Source: Ralstonia pickettii
GTDB taxonomy: Bacteria; Pseudomonadota; Gammaproteobacteria; Burkholderiales; Burkholderiaceae
Assembly (NCBI RefSeq): GCF_001699815.1
Contig: NZ_MCGB01000057.1
Location: 1 to 64,000, forward strand
DNA length: 64,000 nt
Direction of reading: 5' to 3'
Under the pieces are notes generated by a model. The model made no database searches. It was given only the letters and a program-made list of their open reading frames with translations, and was not told the DNA's origin. A program made the position numbers and the translations under genes. Position 1 is the first letter of the stretch. Each line of letters begins with the position of its first letter. Below, piece by piece: positions 9,896-18,240 of the stretch.

Positions 9896-9987
9896 TCATT
9901 CGGGCCCGCAGCGCTTGATGGCACAATATCGCACCCCTGGACGGCGCCAAAGTGCGCGCCGTCGCCATTTGCAAGGACCGAGCCCTC

Positions 9988-10797
9988 ATGCGTGTCGCCA
10001 CCTGGAACGTCAACTCTTTGAAGGTCCGCCTACCGCACGTGCTGCAGTGGCTGGCTGAGCGCGAAGCCGACGCCACGCCCATCGACCTGCTCTGCCTCCA
10101 AGAGCTCAAGCTGCCCGATGACCGCTATCCGCTCGCCGAACTGGACGCAGCGGGCTATACGTCGTTGTTCACAGGCCAGAAGACCTACAACGGCGTTGCC
10201 ATCCTCTCGCGCAAGGCCTCTGTGCCAGAAGGCCGCGATGTGGTGAAGAACATCCCGGGCTTTGCCGACGAGCAGCAGCGCATCGTAGCCGCCACGTATG
10301 ACGTGGACGGTGGCCCGGTCCGCGTGATTTCTGCCTACATCCCAAATGGACAAGCACTCGATTCCGACAAATTCGTCTACAAGCTGCGCTGGCTGGAGGC
10401 ACTGCAGGCATGGCTGACGAGCGAGTTGGCGGCAAACCCACGCCTGATGCTGCTGGGCGATTTCAACATCGCTCCCGAAGATCGCGACGTGCACGACCCG
10501 AAAAAGTGGGAAGGCCAGAACCTGGTGTCTCCGGAGGAGCGGGCGGCGTTTCGAGCGATGCAAGGCGCCGGGCTGGTCGATGCCTTCCGCATGTTCGAGC
10601 AGGAAGACAAGCTGTTCTCGTGGTGGGATTACCGCATGTTCGGCTTCAAGCGCAACGCCGGCCTGCGGATCGACCACATCATGCTGTCGCCTGAACTCGC
10701 CAAGCTGTGCGAGTCGTGCCATATCGACCGCGTGCCACGCACGTGGGAGCAGCCTTCGGACCACACACCCGTGGTCGCCGCCCTGCGCCGCGCATAA
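9988..10797 (+). CDS. xthA: Exodeoxyribonuclease III (AP endonuclease family)
   Basis: 269 residues. It begins MRVATWNVNSLKVRL, the canonical ExoIII start, so I prefer the ATG at 9988 to a GTG 36 bases upstream. Further signatures are LCLQELKL (metal-binding Glu), SAYIPNG, LLGDFNIAPEDRD (Asp/Asn pair), and GLRIDHIMLSP with the terminal catalytic His in PSDHTPV. It removes abasic sites and 3'-blocked ends in base-excision repair. The downstream hpaR start follows the stop by 12 bp, so the two genes may be co-transcribed although they are functionally unrelated. Confidence 0.95.
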   Translation: MRVATWNVNSLKVRLPHVLQWLAEREADATPIDLLCLQELKLPDDRYPLAELDAAGYTSLFTGQKTYNGVAILSRKASVPEGRDVVKNIPGFADEQQRIVAATYDVDGGPVRVISAYIPNGQALDSDKFVYKLRWLEALQAWLTSELAANPRLMLLGDFNIAPEDRDVHDPKKWEGQNLVSPEERAAFRAMQGAGLVDAFRMFEQEDKLFSWWDYRMFGFKRNAGLRIDHIMLSPELAKLCESCHIDRVPRTWEQPSDHTPVVAALRRA

Positions 10798-10809
10798 GGA
10801 GTGCCCGGC

Positions 10810-11274
10810 ATGGCTTCCGCCTTCAAGCACCGCAATCTTCCGCATCTCCTGCTGCGCGCGCGTGAGACCTTCATGGCGCGCTTTCGGCCGATCCTGCGCG
10901 AGCATGGCATCACCGAACAGCAATGGCGCGTGTTGCGTACGCTCAACGATACCGGCGACATGGAGCCCAACCAACTCGCCGATGCATGCCTGATCCTGAG
11001 CCCAAGCCTGACGCGCATGCTGGCGGCGATGGAACAATCCGAGATGATCGTGCGGACGAAGTCGTCGGTGGACCAGCGCCGGCAGGTGATTTCACTCACG
11101 CCTAAGAGCCGCCAGTTCCTGGCCGACGTGGAACCGCAGGTGGATGCCGAGTACGCGCGCATTGAGGCGCAGCTGGGCCGCGCGCGGCTGGACGCGCTCT
11201 ACGCCGCCATCGATGAGTCGATCCACGTCATGGAAACGCGCACGCCGATGGGGCGCTTCACTGGCGACGCGTAA
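10810..11274 (+). CDS. hpaR: Homoprotocatechuate operon repressor, MarR family
   Basis: 154 residues, a full-length MarR protein. The winged helix reads EQQWRVLRTLNDTGDMEPNQ and continues with LILSPSLTRMLAAME and the wing SSVDQRRQVISLT. HpaR in enterobacteria represses the hpaG operon and is relieved by pathway aromatics. Here the gene points toward the hpa operon, ending 6 bp from the hpaI stop on the other strand. AAGGAG lies 8 bases before the ATG at 10810. The assignment rests on both MarR homology and the adjacent hpa genes. Its likely operator is the palindrome at 17256. Confidence 0.88.
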   Translation: MASAFKHRNLPHLLLRARETFMARFRPILREHGITEQQWRVLRTLNDTGDMEPNQLADACLILSPSLTRMLAAMEQSEMIVRTKSSVDQRRQVISLTPKSRQFLADVEPQVDAEYARIEAQLGRARLDALYAAIDESIHVMETRTPMGRFTGDA

Positions 11275-11280
11275 CACCCG

Positions 11281-12087
11281 TCAATACACGCTGCCGGCCG
11301 GCTGCGGCTTGGCACCGCCCTCTTCCTTGAATGCCTGCGCCAGCTGTTCGGCGCTGCGCGCCAGCAGGGTGACATCCGTCCCTACCGCAACAAAGGTCGC
11401 ACCGAGCGACAGGTAGTGCTTCGCTTGCGCCTGATTCGCCGACAGAATGCCCGCCGCCTTGCCCGACGCGACGATGCGTTGAATCGCGCCGTCGATCGCC
11501 TGGCTGACTTCCGGATGCCCCGGCGCGCCGAGGTGCCCCATGGACGCCGCGAGATCGCCCGGGCCGATGAAGACGCCGTCCACGCCTTGCACAGCAAGAA
11601 TCGCGTCGAGATGCTCCAGGCTCTCTGCAGTTTCGACCTGGACGAGCGTGCACATCTGCGCATCGGCCTGGTGGAGGTAATCGCCCACGCGGTTCCAGCG
11701 CGATGCGCGAGCCAACGCGCTGCCAACGCCGCGAACACCGTTGGGCGGATAGCGCATCGCTTCCACGGCGGCACGCGCTTCGTCGGCGTTCTGGACCATC
11801 GGCACCAGCAGGGTCTGCGCGCCGATATCCAGCAGGCGCTTGATCTCGACCGAATCGTTCCAGGCAGGCCGCACGATGGGATGCGAAGCATACGGCGCAA
11901 CCGCCTGCAATTGCGCGAGCGTCGATTGCAGTTGGTTTGGCGCGTGCTCGTTGTCGATCAGCAGCCAGTCAAAGCCGGCGCCCGCGACGATCTCCGCCGG
12001 GTACGGATGCGTCATTGCCAGCCACAGGCCGATCTGCGGCCGGCGTTCGGCCAGCGCGCGCTTGAAGTTGTTCACCGGAAGTTGCAT
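11281..12087 (-). CDS. hpaI: 4-hydroxy-2-oxoheptane-1,7-dioate aldolase (HpcH/HpaI family)
   Basis: 268 residues. This class II pyruvate aldolase makes the last cut of the pathway, giving pyruvate and succinate semialdehyde. Family motifs include [30 protein letters not shown], the metal-binding Glu of VQVETAESL, and [13 protein letters not shown] with its Asp ligand. It is the last gene of the operon and lies 29 bp after hpaH. The C-terminus is extended by a Pro/Gly-rich tail. Its stop nearly abuts that of convergent hpaR, leaving no room for a shared terminator hairpin outside coding sequence. Confidence 0.95.
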   Translation of the reverse strand: MQLPVNNFKRALAERRPQIGLWLAMTHPYPAEIVAGAGFDWLLIDNEHAPNQLQSTLAQLQAVAPYASHPIVRPAWNDSVEIKRLLDIGAQTLLVPMVQNADEARAAVEAMRYPPNGVRGVGSALARASRWNRVGDYLHQADAQMCTLVQVETAESLEHLDAILAVQGVDGVFIGPGDLAASMGHLGAPGHPEVSQAIDGAIQRIVASGKAAGILSANQAQAKHYLSLGATFVAVGTDVTLLARSAEQLAQAFKEEGGAKPQPAGSVY

Positions 12088-12116
12088 GGCGAGGCCATCC
12101 TTTGAGCGTTAGACGG

Positions 12117-12920
12117 TTAGGCGAAATGACAGGCGATGCTGCCAAGCGGACCGTAGTCGCAATGGAATGTATCACCGGGCCGAGCGGCCACCGGCCGCGT
12201 GAACGAGCCGCCAAGGATGACCTGCCCGGGCTCCAGCGCCACGCCGTGCGGCGCCAGCTTGTTGGCCAGCCAGACGACACCGTTGGCCGGGTGATTCAGC
12301 ACGCCGGCCGCCACACCCGTCTCTTCGATGACGGCGTTGCGTGAAAAGATGGCGCTGACCCAGCGCAGATCCACATCGCGCATGCGGATGGGCCGGCCGC
12401 CCATCACGACGCCGGCATTGGCGGCGTTGTCGGCGATCGTGTCAAACACCTTGCGTGGACGCCCGCTGTCGGGATCGATCGATTGCGAGCGCGCGTCGAT
12501 GATCTCCAGCGCGGGAATCACGTGATCCACCGCGTCATACACGTCGAACAGCGTCACCTCCGGCCCCTCCAGCTGCTTACCGAGCACGAAGGCGAGTTCC
12601 ACTTCCACACGCGGCACGATGAAACGGCTGGCGGGGATCTCACTGCGCTCGGCAAAGAACATGTCGTCGAGCAGCGCACCGTAGTCCGGCTCGTCGATCT
12701 GTGACGACTGCTGCATCGCACGTGAGGTCAGTCCGATCTTGTGCCCCTTCAGGCGTCGCCCCTCTGCCTGCTTCATCGCGACCCATTCGCGCTGGATGGC
12801 GTAGGCGTCTTCGATGGTGATCTCGGGGTGGTCAAGCGAAACCTGGCGGATCTGCTTGCGATCGATCTCGGCCTGGTGCAAGCGGCGCGCGATGGTTTGG
12901 ATGGTCGTGGTGTCGAGCAT
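12117..12920 (-). CDS. hpaH: 2-oxo-hept-3-ene-1,7-dioate hydratase
   Basis: 267 residues, typical for HpaH/MhpD hydratases of the FAH-like fold. It adds water to 2-oxohept-3-enedioate, forming the HpaI substrate. Recognisable segments are [20 protein letters not shown], the metal-ligand run [12 protein letters not shown] (Glu-x-Glu), ALEIIDARS, and the C-terminal [16 protein letters not shown]. It starts 3 bp after the hpaF stop, so translation is probably coupled. Confidence 0.95.
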   Translation of the reverse strand: MLDTTTIQTIARRLHQAEIDRKQIRQVSLDHPEITIEDAYAIQREWVAMKQAEGRRLKGHKIGLTSRAMQQSSQIDEPDYGALLDDMFFAERSEIPASRFIVPRVEVELAFVLGKQLEGPEVTLFDVYDAVDHVIPALEIIDARSQSIDPDSGRPRKVFDTIADNAANAGVVMGGRPIRMRDVDLRWVSAIFSRNAVIEETGVAAGVLNHPANGVVWLANKLAPHGVALEPGQVILGGSFTRPVAARPGDTFHCDYGPLGSIACHFA

Positions 12921-12923
12921 GCG

Positions 12924-13313
12924 TCAAGCCTTGCGAAAACGCGCGTGGATGTTGTTGTGCTTGTAGCTGCCGCCCTCGTCAAACTCGGTCAACTCCATCG
13001 ACAGCGCCAGATAACGGCGCGCAAAGGCCTCGGCAAAATGTGCCTTGACTGCCTCGAACAGCGCGTCGCACGCGGCTTTCTTGACCTCGGGCGTACGGCC
13101 CGCTGCGATCTTGAGCGTGACATGGACGAAGGCGTCGTCCTCTTTTCCGTCGGCCACGCGGTAGTCGGTCAGCTTGATGGCGCGCGAACGGATCCCGCCG
13201 GTCGGAAACACACCGTTCTGCGCCATCAGCGTCTCGTTCATCGCCTGCAGCAATTGCGGGATGCGGGCGTCATCGCCCAGGTTGTCGGTGTATTCGACGA
13301 TGACATGCGGCAT
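12924..13313 (-). CDS. hpaF: 5-carboxymethyl-2-hydroxymuconate delta-isomerase
   Basis: 129 residues, tautomerase superfamily CHMI. The mature protein begins with the catalytic N-terminal proline (MPHVIVEYTDNL), which decides the start at 13313; GAGGAG sits 6 bases upstream. The frame is open far upstream, but that part overlaps hpaD in another frame. It isomerises 5-carboxymethyl-2-hydroxymuconate to its oxo tautomer before decarboxylation by HpaG. The gene lies 10 bp from hpaD and 3 bp from hpaH in the operon. Confidence 0.94.
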   Translation of the reverse strand: MPHVIVEYTDNLGDDARIPQLLQAMNETLMAQNGVFPTGGIRSRAIKLTDYRVADGKEDDAFVHVTLKIAAGRTPEVKKAACDALFEAVKAHFAEAFARRYLALSMELTEFDEGGSYKHNNIHARFRKA

Positions 13314-13323
13314 GTCGATCTCC

Positions 13324-14193
13324 TCAGGCTTGAACTTGATCACGTCCGGGCAACGGAAAGATCGCGTTGATCTGGCCCGTGCCGGAACTGGCGAAATATT
13401 CGGTGACGATCTCGACCCCTTTGTCGTAGGCATCCCAACCAAGCAGGCCGAGCAGCATGGCGGTGTCGTGCATGCCGCCCTCGCCTTCACACAGCGATGC
13501 GTACTCGGGCAGCATCGCGCAGAAGGTCTTCCAGTCACCCTGCTTCCATAGCTCGACCACGCGCAAATCGACCTGCCTGAAGAACTCGCGGCTGATCTGG
13601 TGAATGGATTCTTCGGGGCTGCCGTTGTCGTTGAAACGGTGCGAGAGCGATCCGCTGGCGAGAAATGCGACGGTGCTGTCGCTGGCCTCGATGGCCTCGA
13701 GCAGCGCTGCGCCGAAGCGGTGGCTTTCTTCCAGTGTGTGCCACGCACACCACCCGGCAATCGACACGACCTTGAAGTGCTGTTCGCTGTTCATGTACCG
13801 CATCGGCACAAGCGTGCCGTATTCGAGTTCGAGGCTGTTGATCTCGTGCGCACGGGTGAACACGCCGCGCGCCGTTGCCGTCTCTGCAATCAATCGGCCC
13901 AGCGCCGGATTGCCGGGATACGCATATCGCATGTCCTTGATGAAATGCGGCAGCTCGTTGCTCGTATAGACGCCTTCGAAGCGCGCGTTGCAATTGACGT
14001 GGTAACCGGCGTTGACGAGCCAGTGCACGTCGGACACGACGATGGTGTCCACGCCCATATCGCGGCAACGCTGTCCGATGATGCGGTGGCCCTCGATGGC
14101 CGCCTCGCGGCAGCCATGATGCTTGCCCGGCAGCTCCGACAGGTACATCGACGGCACGTGGGTGATCTTCGCAGCCAAGGCCAGCTTGCCCAT
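13324..14193 (-). CDS. hpaD: 3,4-dihydroxyphenylacetate 2,3-dioxygenase (extradiol, LigB type)
   Basis: 289 residues. This is the ring-cleaving enzyme: it opens homoprotocatechuate next to the hydroxyls using Fe(II) and O2. It is a type III (LigB-like) extradiol dioxygenase. The active-site histidines are in KITHVPSMY and in VSDVHW, and a Ser-His pair lies in ASGSLSHRF. The ATG at 14193 has AAGGAG 6 bases upstream; the frame is open 15 codons further, but the start MGKLALAAKITHVP fits the family. It lies between hpaE (42 bp upstream) and hpaF. Confidence 0.95.
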   Translation of the reverse strand: MGKLALAAKITHVPSMYLSELPGKHHGCREAAIEGHRIIGQRCRDMGVDTIVVSDVHWLVNAGYHVNCNARFEGVYTSNELPHFIKDMRYAYPGNPALGRLIAETATARGVFTRAHEINSLELEYGTLVPMRYMNSEQHFKVVSIAGWCAWHTLEESHRFGAALLEAIEASDSTVAFLASGSLSHRFNDNGSPEESIHQISREFFRQVDLRVVELWKQGDWKTFCAMLPEYASLCEGEGGMHDTAMLLGLLGWDAYDKGVEIVTEYFASSGTGQINAIFPLPGRDQVQA

Positions 14194-14234
14194 GGTGTCT
14201 CCTTCCGCCCTTGTTGTGGTGTGTCGGCCGCGCG

Positions 14235-15716
14235 TCAAACGCCCCAGCGCGGGATAGGGTGACTGCCCATTGAGATGCAGACGTTCTTGATTTCGGCAAA
14301 CACCTCCAGACTGTACTCGCCGCCCTCACGCCCCGTGCCGGACGCTTTGACACCGCCGAAAGGCTGACGCAGGTCGCGCACGTTCTGGCTATTGACGAAT
14401 ACCATGCCGGCCTCGATACCGCGCGCCACGCGGTGCACCTTGCCGACGTCCTGCGTCCAGATGTACGAGGCCAGACCGTATTCCACGTCATTGGCCAGTT
14501 TCAGGCCATCGGCCTCATCCTTGAACGGGATCAGGCAAGCCACGGGGCCAAAGATTTCTTCCTGCGCCACCCGCATGCGGTTGTCGACGTTGGCCAGCAC
14601 CGTGGGCGCCACGAAGTTGCCGTTCTGCAGGTGGCCGGGCAGGCCAGCGGGCTTCTCCGCGCCGCCGGCCAGAACCTTCGCGCCCTCCTGTTCGCCCAGA
14701 CGGATGTAGCCCGTGACCTTCTCCCAATGTGCGCGCGTGATCATCGAGCCGACATGGGTTGTCTCATCCGCCGGGTCGCCCACCACAAGCCGCTTGGCAC
14801 GTTCGGCAAACTTGCGTACGAAATCATCGTAGACGCTCTCTTGCACGAAGATGCGCGAGCCGGCCGTACATCGCTCACCGTTGATCGAGAAGATGGTGAA
14901 CAGCGACGCATCCAGCGCGCGATCCAGGTCCGCATCGTCGAAGACCAGCACGGGCGATTTACCGCCCAGCTCCATCGAGAATTTCTTCAGGCCCGCACGC
15001 TCCATGATGCGCTTGCCGGTCGTCGTACCGCCGGTGAAGGACACCACCCGCACATCCGGATGACGCACCAGCGCATCGCCAGCCGTCGCGCCATAGCCTT
15101 GCACCACGTTCAGCACGCCCGGCGGAATGCCGGCTTCCAGCGCCAGACGGCCGAGTTGGTCCGCTGTCAGCGGCGACAACTCCGACATCTTGAGCACGGC
15201 CGTATTGCCCAGCGCCAGGCACGGTGCGACCTTCCACGTGGCGGTCATGAACGGCACGTTCCACGGCGAGATCAACGCGCAAACGCCCACCGGCTGATAC
15301 AGCGTGTAGTTCAGCATCTGGTCATCGACCGGATACGTGTGACCGTTAACTTGCGTGCACACCTCGGCGAAGAAATGGAAGTTCTCGGAAGCGCGCGGAA
15401 TGAGCTGCTTGCTCGTCTGCGCGATCGGCAGCCCGGTGTCCATCGTCTCTAGCGCGGCCAGGTGCGGCACGTTCTGCTCGATCAGCTCGCCCAGTCGGCG
15501 CATCAGCTTGGCGCGCTGCTTGGCTGGCGTGTTGGCCCAGGCCGGAAATGCCGCCTTGGCCGCCGCAACCGCCGCGTTGATCTCCGCCTCACCGCCCGAT
15601 GCCACCTCGGTAATGGCCTCGCCCGTGGCCGGATTGGTCGTGACGAAACGCTCGACGCTGTCGACCTGGCGACCGTTGATCCAATGCTTGACAGGGTCCA
15701 TGTTGACGCGACTCAT
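14235..15716 (-). CDS. hpaE: 5-carboxymethyl-2-hydroxymuconate semialdehyde dehydrogenase
   Basis: 493 residues, aldehyde dehydrogenase superfamily. It oxidises the ring-cleavage semialdehyde with NAD to the tricarboxylate that HpaF/HpaG process. The ALDH motifs are present: SPWNVPFM, the cofactor loop SFTGGTTTGKRI, MELGGKSPVLVFDDAD (catalytic Glu) and GERCTAGSRIFV (nucleophile Cys). Its start overlaps the hpaG2 stop by 4 bases (ATGA type), so translation is coupled. The specific substrate is assigned from operon context. Confidence 0.95.
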   Translation of the reverse strand: MSRVNMDPVKHWINGRQVDSVERFVTTNPATGEAITEVASGGEAEINAAVAAAKAAFPAWANTPAKQRAKLMRRLGELIEQNVPHLAALETMDTGLPIAQTSKQLIPRASENFHFFAEVCTQVNGHTYPVDDQMLNYTLYQPVGVCALISPWNVPFMTATWKVAPCLALGNTAVLKMSELSPLTADQLGRLALEAGIPPGVLNVVQGYGATAGDALVRHPDVRVVSFTGGTTTGKRIMERAGLKKFSMELGGKSPVLVFDDADLDRALDASLFTIFSINGERCTAGSRIFVQESVYDDFVRKFAERAKRLVVGDPADETTHVGSMITRAHWEKVTGYIRLGEQEGAKVLAGGAEKPAGLPGHLQNGNFVAPTVLANVDNRMRVAQEEIFGPVACLIPFKDEADGLKLANDVEYGLASYIWTQDVGKVHRVARGIEAGMVFVNSQNVRDLRQPFGGVKASGTGREGGEYSLEVFAEIKNVCISMGSHPIPRWGV

Positions 15717-16483
15717 GCGGGCTCCTTGTTCGATTCTTCGGCAACGATGGTGCTCACCAGCCTGCCGATGCCTTCAATTTCGGTGATGACTTCGTCGCCG
15801 GGTTGCGTGTCCGCCAAACCCTCGGGCGTGCCGGTCAGGATCATGTCGCCGGGGCTGAGCGTCATGAAACTCGAGAACCACGCGATCAACGCGGGAATGT
15901 CGAAGATCATGTCGCGCGTGCTGCCTTCTTGCGTGACACGGCCGTTGACGGTGGTGCGCAGCGCGAGGTGCATCGGATCGGGCACATCGTCACGGTCAAC
16001 GAGCCATGGCCCGATGGGCGTACAGGTGTCGCGGCTTTTCACCCGCAGGTTCGGGCGGTAGTAGTTCTCGAGGTAGTCGCGGATAGCGTAATCGTTGGCC
16101 ACCGTATATCCGGCCACGTAGTCATAGGCATGCTCGCGCGGCACATTGCGCGCGGTCTTGCCAATCACCATGACCAGCTCGCATTCGTAGTGCATGAACG
16201 TCACGCCATCCGGGCGTACGGTGCGGGCGCGATGGCCGATCAGCGTATTCGGCCCTTTCAGGAACGCGAGCGGCTCCTCGGGCGCCTTGAAGGCCAGTTC
16301 CTTGGCGTGGTCGGCATAGTTCAGGCCCAGTGCGAAAACCGTGCGCGGCTCGATCGGCGGCAACCAGACGACTTCGCTTTCATGCAAGACGCGGCCGTCG
16401 GCCAGTCGCAGGTGAGCGTCGTCGCCGGGCATGGCCGTGGCGTGATGGATCGCGCCGTCATAGGCAATACGCGCGTGTTTCAT
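15713..16483 (-). CDS. hpaG2: Homoprotocatechuate isomerase/decarboxylase, metal-binding subunit
   Basis: 256 residues, FAH family. Together with HpaG1 it corresponds to enterobacterial HpaG/HpcE, which decarboxylates 5-oxopent-3-ene-1,2,5-tricarboxylate and isomerises the product. This half keeps the metal site: Glu-x-Glu in YECELVMVIGK and Asp in VANDYAIRDY. The conserved ends LGLNYADHAKE and SPGDMILTGTPEGLA are also there. It overlaps both neighbours by 4 bases. In E. coli the two halves are one fused polypeptide; here they are separate genes. Confidence 0.92.
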   Translation of the reverse strand: MKHARIAYDGAIHHATAMPGDDAHLRLADGRVLHESEVVWLPPIEPRTVFALGLNYADHAKELAFKAPEEPLAFLKGPNTLIGHRARTVRPDGVTFMHYECELVMVIGKTARNVPREHAYDYVAGYTVANDYAIRDYLENYYRPNLRVKSRDTCTPIGPWLVDRDDVPDPMHLALRTTVNGRVTQEGSTRDMIFDIPALIAWFSSFMTLSPGDMILTGTPEGLADTQPGDEVITEIEGIGRLVSTIVAEESNKEPA

Positions 16484-17232
16484 CGCGAAGCTTCCTGCGC
16501 GTGGCGAATCAACGCCGTCGTCAGCGTGCCAATGTGGGCGATGTCGATATCGATGCGATCACCGGCCCGCGCCAGCGGTGGATTCTCCGGCATGCCAACG
16601 AGCAGCACATCGCCAGATTCAAGCGTCATGAATGCCGTCACGTCGGCAAGCAGCTGCGCGATTGGCCGCACCAGCGTCGACGTATTTGCGCGCTGCTTGA
16701 CCTCGCCGTTGATGCGCACGGTGATATCGAGTGCATCGGCGTTAGGAACATCGTCGCGGTCGACCATCCAGGGCCCCATCGGGCAAAAACCATCGCGGCA
16801 CTTGTGGCGGATCGCCGGTCGGTAGTAGCTCGCATGCGGCACGGTCAGGTCGTTGACGATGGTGTAGCCGGCGATGAAATCCGCGGCGTGCTGCGCAGGC
16901 ACACGCGTGGCAGTACAACTGATCGCCACGCCCAGGCAAGCTCCAGCCCAAACGCCATCGACGTCTGCCGGCAGCGCAACCTCGTGACCATGGCCGATAC
17001 GCGTGTTGGCCGGCTTCAGATACAGGATGGGCGCCTTGGGCGGCGCTTGGTATGGCGGCGCAGACAGCGTGTCACTCAGCGCATCGAGTTCTCCGCGGTA
17101 GTTGAGCAAGGCCCCGACGACCGTGCCTTCGACTGGCGGCAGCCAGCGCCAAGAATCTGCGGGTTCCGTGGCAGACGCAAACAGGGTTTCCCGTACCCGG
17201 CCGTCCGGCAATGTCACTCTGGCTCGCCGCAT
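16480..17232 (-). CDS. hpaG1: Homoprotocatechuate isomerase/decarboxylase, metal-free partner subunit
   Basis: 250 residues, FAH family, first gene of the hpa operon. It matches the N-terminal repeat of fused HpaG. The metal-binding Glu-x-Glu of HpaG2 is replaced by neutral residues (WAGACLGVAIS), so this subunit probably cannot bind the catalytic metal and acts as a structural or substrate partner. The fold is otherwise retained (LYLKPANTRIGHG, IVNDLTVPH, ESGDVLLVGMPE). GAGGAGG precedes the ATG at 17232. The operon promoter and operator lie directly upstream. Confidence 0.9.
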   Translation of the reverse strand: MRRARVTLPDGRVRETLFASATEPADSWRWLPPVEGTVVGALLNYRGELDALSDTLSAPPYQAPPKAPILYLKPANTRIGHGHEVALPADVDGVWAGACLGVAISCTATRVPAQHAADFIAGYTIVNDLTVPHASYYRPAIRHKCRDGFCPMGPWMVDRDDVPNADALDITVRINGEVKQRANTSTLVRPIAQLLADVTAFMTLESGDVLLVGMPENPPLARAGDRIDIDIAHIGTLTTALIRHAQEASR

Positions 17233-17255
17233 TGCGCCTCCTCCTCTCTCATGTA

Positions 17256-17296
17256 ATTAACATGTTAATAATCAAATCGGATTGCGTCCATGTCAA
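17256..17296 (-). promoter_or_regulatory. hpaG1 promoter overlapped by a perfect palindromic operator (probable HpaR site)
   Basis: Read on the minus strand: perfect -35 TTGACA (17291-17296), a 17-base spacer, then -10 GATTAT (17268-17273). The perfect 14-bp palindrome ATTAACATGTTAAT (17256-17269) overlaps the -10 by two bases and covers the predicted start of transcription. This is a classic repressor position. MarR proteins bind palindromes of this size, and hpaR lies at the other end of the operon. The promoter and palindrome are seen directly; HpaR as the ligand is inferred. Confidence 0.82.
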
Positions 17297-17318
17297 GTCA
17301 GGAAACTTCGGCGCAATG

Positions 17319-17346
17319 AAAAAGCCGGCCACGCGGACCGGCTTTT
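17319..17346 (-). terminator. Bidirectional hairpin terminator between the DUF1488 gene and the hpa promoter
   Basis: AAAAGCCGG pairs with CCGGCTTTT, with A/T runs on both sides, so it can act on either strand. It most likely ends the minus-strand DUF1488 transcript and shields the hpa promoter from read-through. Confidence 0.75.
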
Positions 17347-17419
17347 CAGGCGGCGGACGAAGTGTCCGCCATGCACAGGCATCGGACACGCCGATGTCTA
17401 CACGAGCAATCGATCAGAC

Positions 17420-17710
17420 TCAAGCCACGGCAATATGCGCGCGCTTGACCACGATCGGTTGCGGCAAATCTTCTAATCCATGAGATCGCTGCACGCCGTC
17501 AGCAATCAGCACGCGCGCGGCATCCTGGATCCGCTCTTGGCCAGCCTCGAAGGCTGCCTGAAGCGACAACACCTGGTCACCTTCCAGGCCTTCCCAAAGC
17601 GCCTCGCGCGTTGCCACGCAAGTCACCTTTTCACCGTCGACGAGTGCGTCGAACAGCAGGCCTTCGTTGTTGATGTCGTACGCCTCTTTCTTTTCGAACT
17701 TGATTTCCAT
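17420..17710 (-). CDS. DUF1488 family small protein
   Basis: 96 residues. It begins MEIKFEKKEAYDINNEGLLF, followed by DALVDGEKVTCVATREALWE, which is the layout of DUF1488 proteins (short, cytoplasmic, function unknown). The start at 17710 has GGAGGG 9 bases upstream; an upstream in-frame extension of 13 codons looks non-coding. It is a single gene with a terminator about 70 bases after the stop. An 8+8 inverted repeat lies about 80 bp upstream and may be its operator. Confidence 0.8.
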   Translation of the reverse strand: MEIKFEKKEAYDINNEGLLFDALVDGEKVTCVATREALWEGLEGDQVLSLQAAFEAGQERIQDAARVLIADGVQRSHGLEDLPQPIVVKRAHIAVA

Positions 17711-18240
17711 CGTCAAAGCCCTCCGATTGCAATGGACAACAACGCACACGCTGTTGCGTGGAAACCGTGCGGGGGGGCCGGCAAGGTTTCGTCAGACATG
17801 TGTCTGACTGCACAGATCATTTTAACCACAGCTTGCAATGCACGTGCGAGCGTCATATGCGGCATCGCAGCCGTTAAGCCGTGGCTCGATGCCGCCATCC
17901 CAGGCGGCATCAGGCCTCGCGCGCCCCTCGTCGTAGCTATGCTTTTTTGTCAGGGTCGCGCATTGGCTCGTTTGAGCAAAGCGAGAGCCACATGCAAGGC
18001 GCGTGCCGGACGCGCAGCCACGGTGTGCTTGCTAATGCAACCACATAGTTTGCGACACGTTGATGTCAGCGCCAGATGCGTTGGAACCATCGCCCCAAAA
18101 AGCGCGGCGGTTGAACGCAATACATCGGCGTTGTAATAGTTGCGCGCCGACTGAGGGAAAAACCGCTCAGCCGGCGCCCTGAACGACAGTGTTCAGCCGC
18201 GTGGCAACCATGTCGTCAGGGAATGGACGCGCCTTCCTGA
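17711..18240. other. Intergenic region of 530 bp with an inverted repeat; no convincing gene
   Basis: Open frames here are short and have poor codon use. At 17791-17808, GTCAGACA and TGTCTGAC form a perfect inverted repeat around a 2-base centre, about 80-100 bp upstream of the DUF1488 start; this is a plausible regulator site. A run of seven G at 17771-17777 lies just beside it. I see nothing else beyond the downstream flank of the permease gene. Confidence 0.5.

Noticed and set aside
17771-17777. Run of seven G as a phase-variation switch
   Set aside because: It lies in non-coding sequence with no promoter spacing that it would change; seven G is not unusual in this GC-rich genome.
17480-18136. 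218-residue plus-strand frame over the DUF1488 gene and the following gap
   Set aside because: The minus-strand DUF1488 gene has the ribosome-binding site and family pattern; the rest of this frame has poor codon use.
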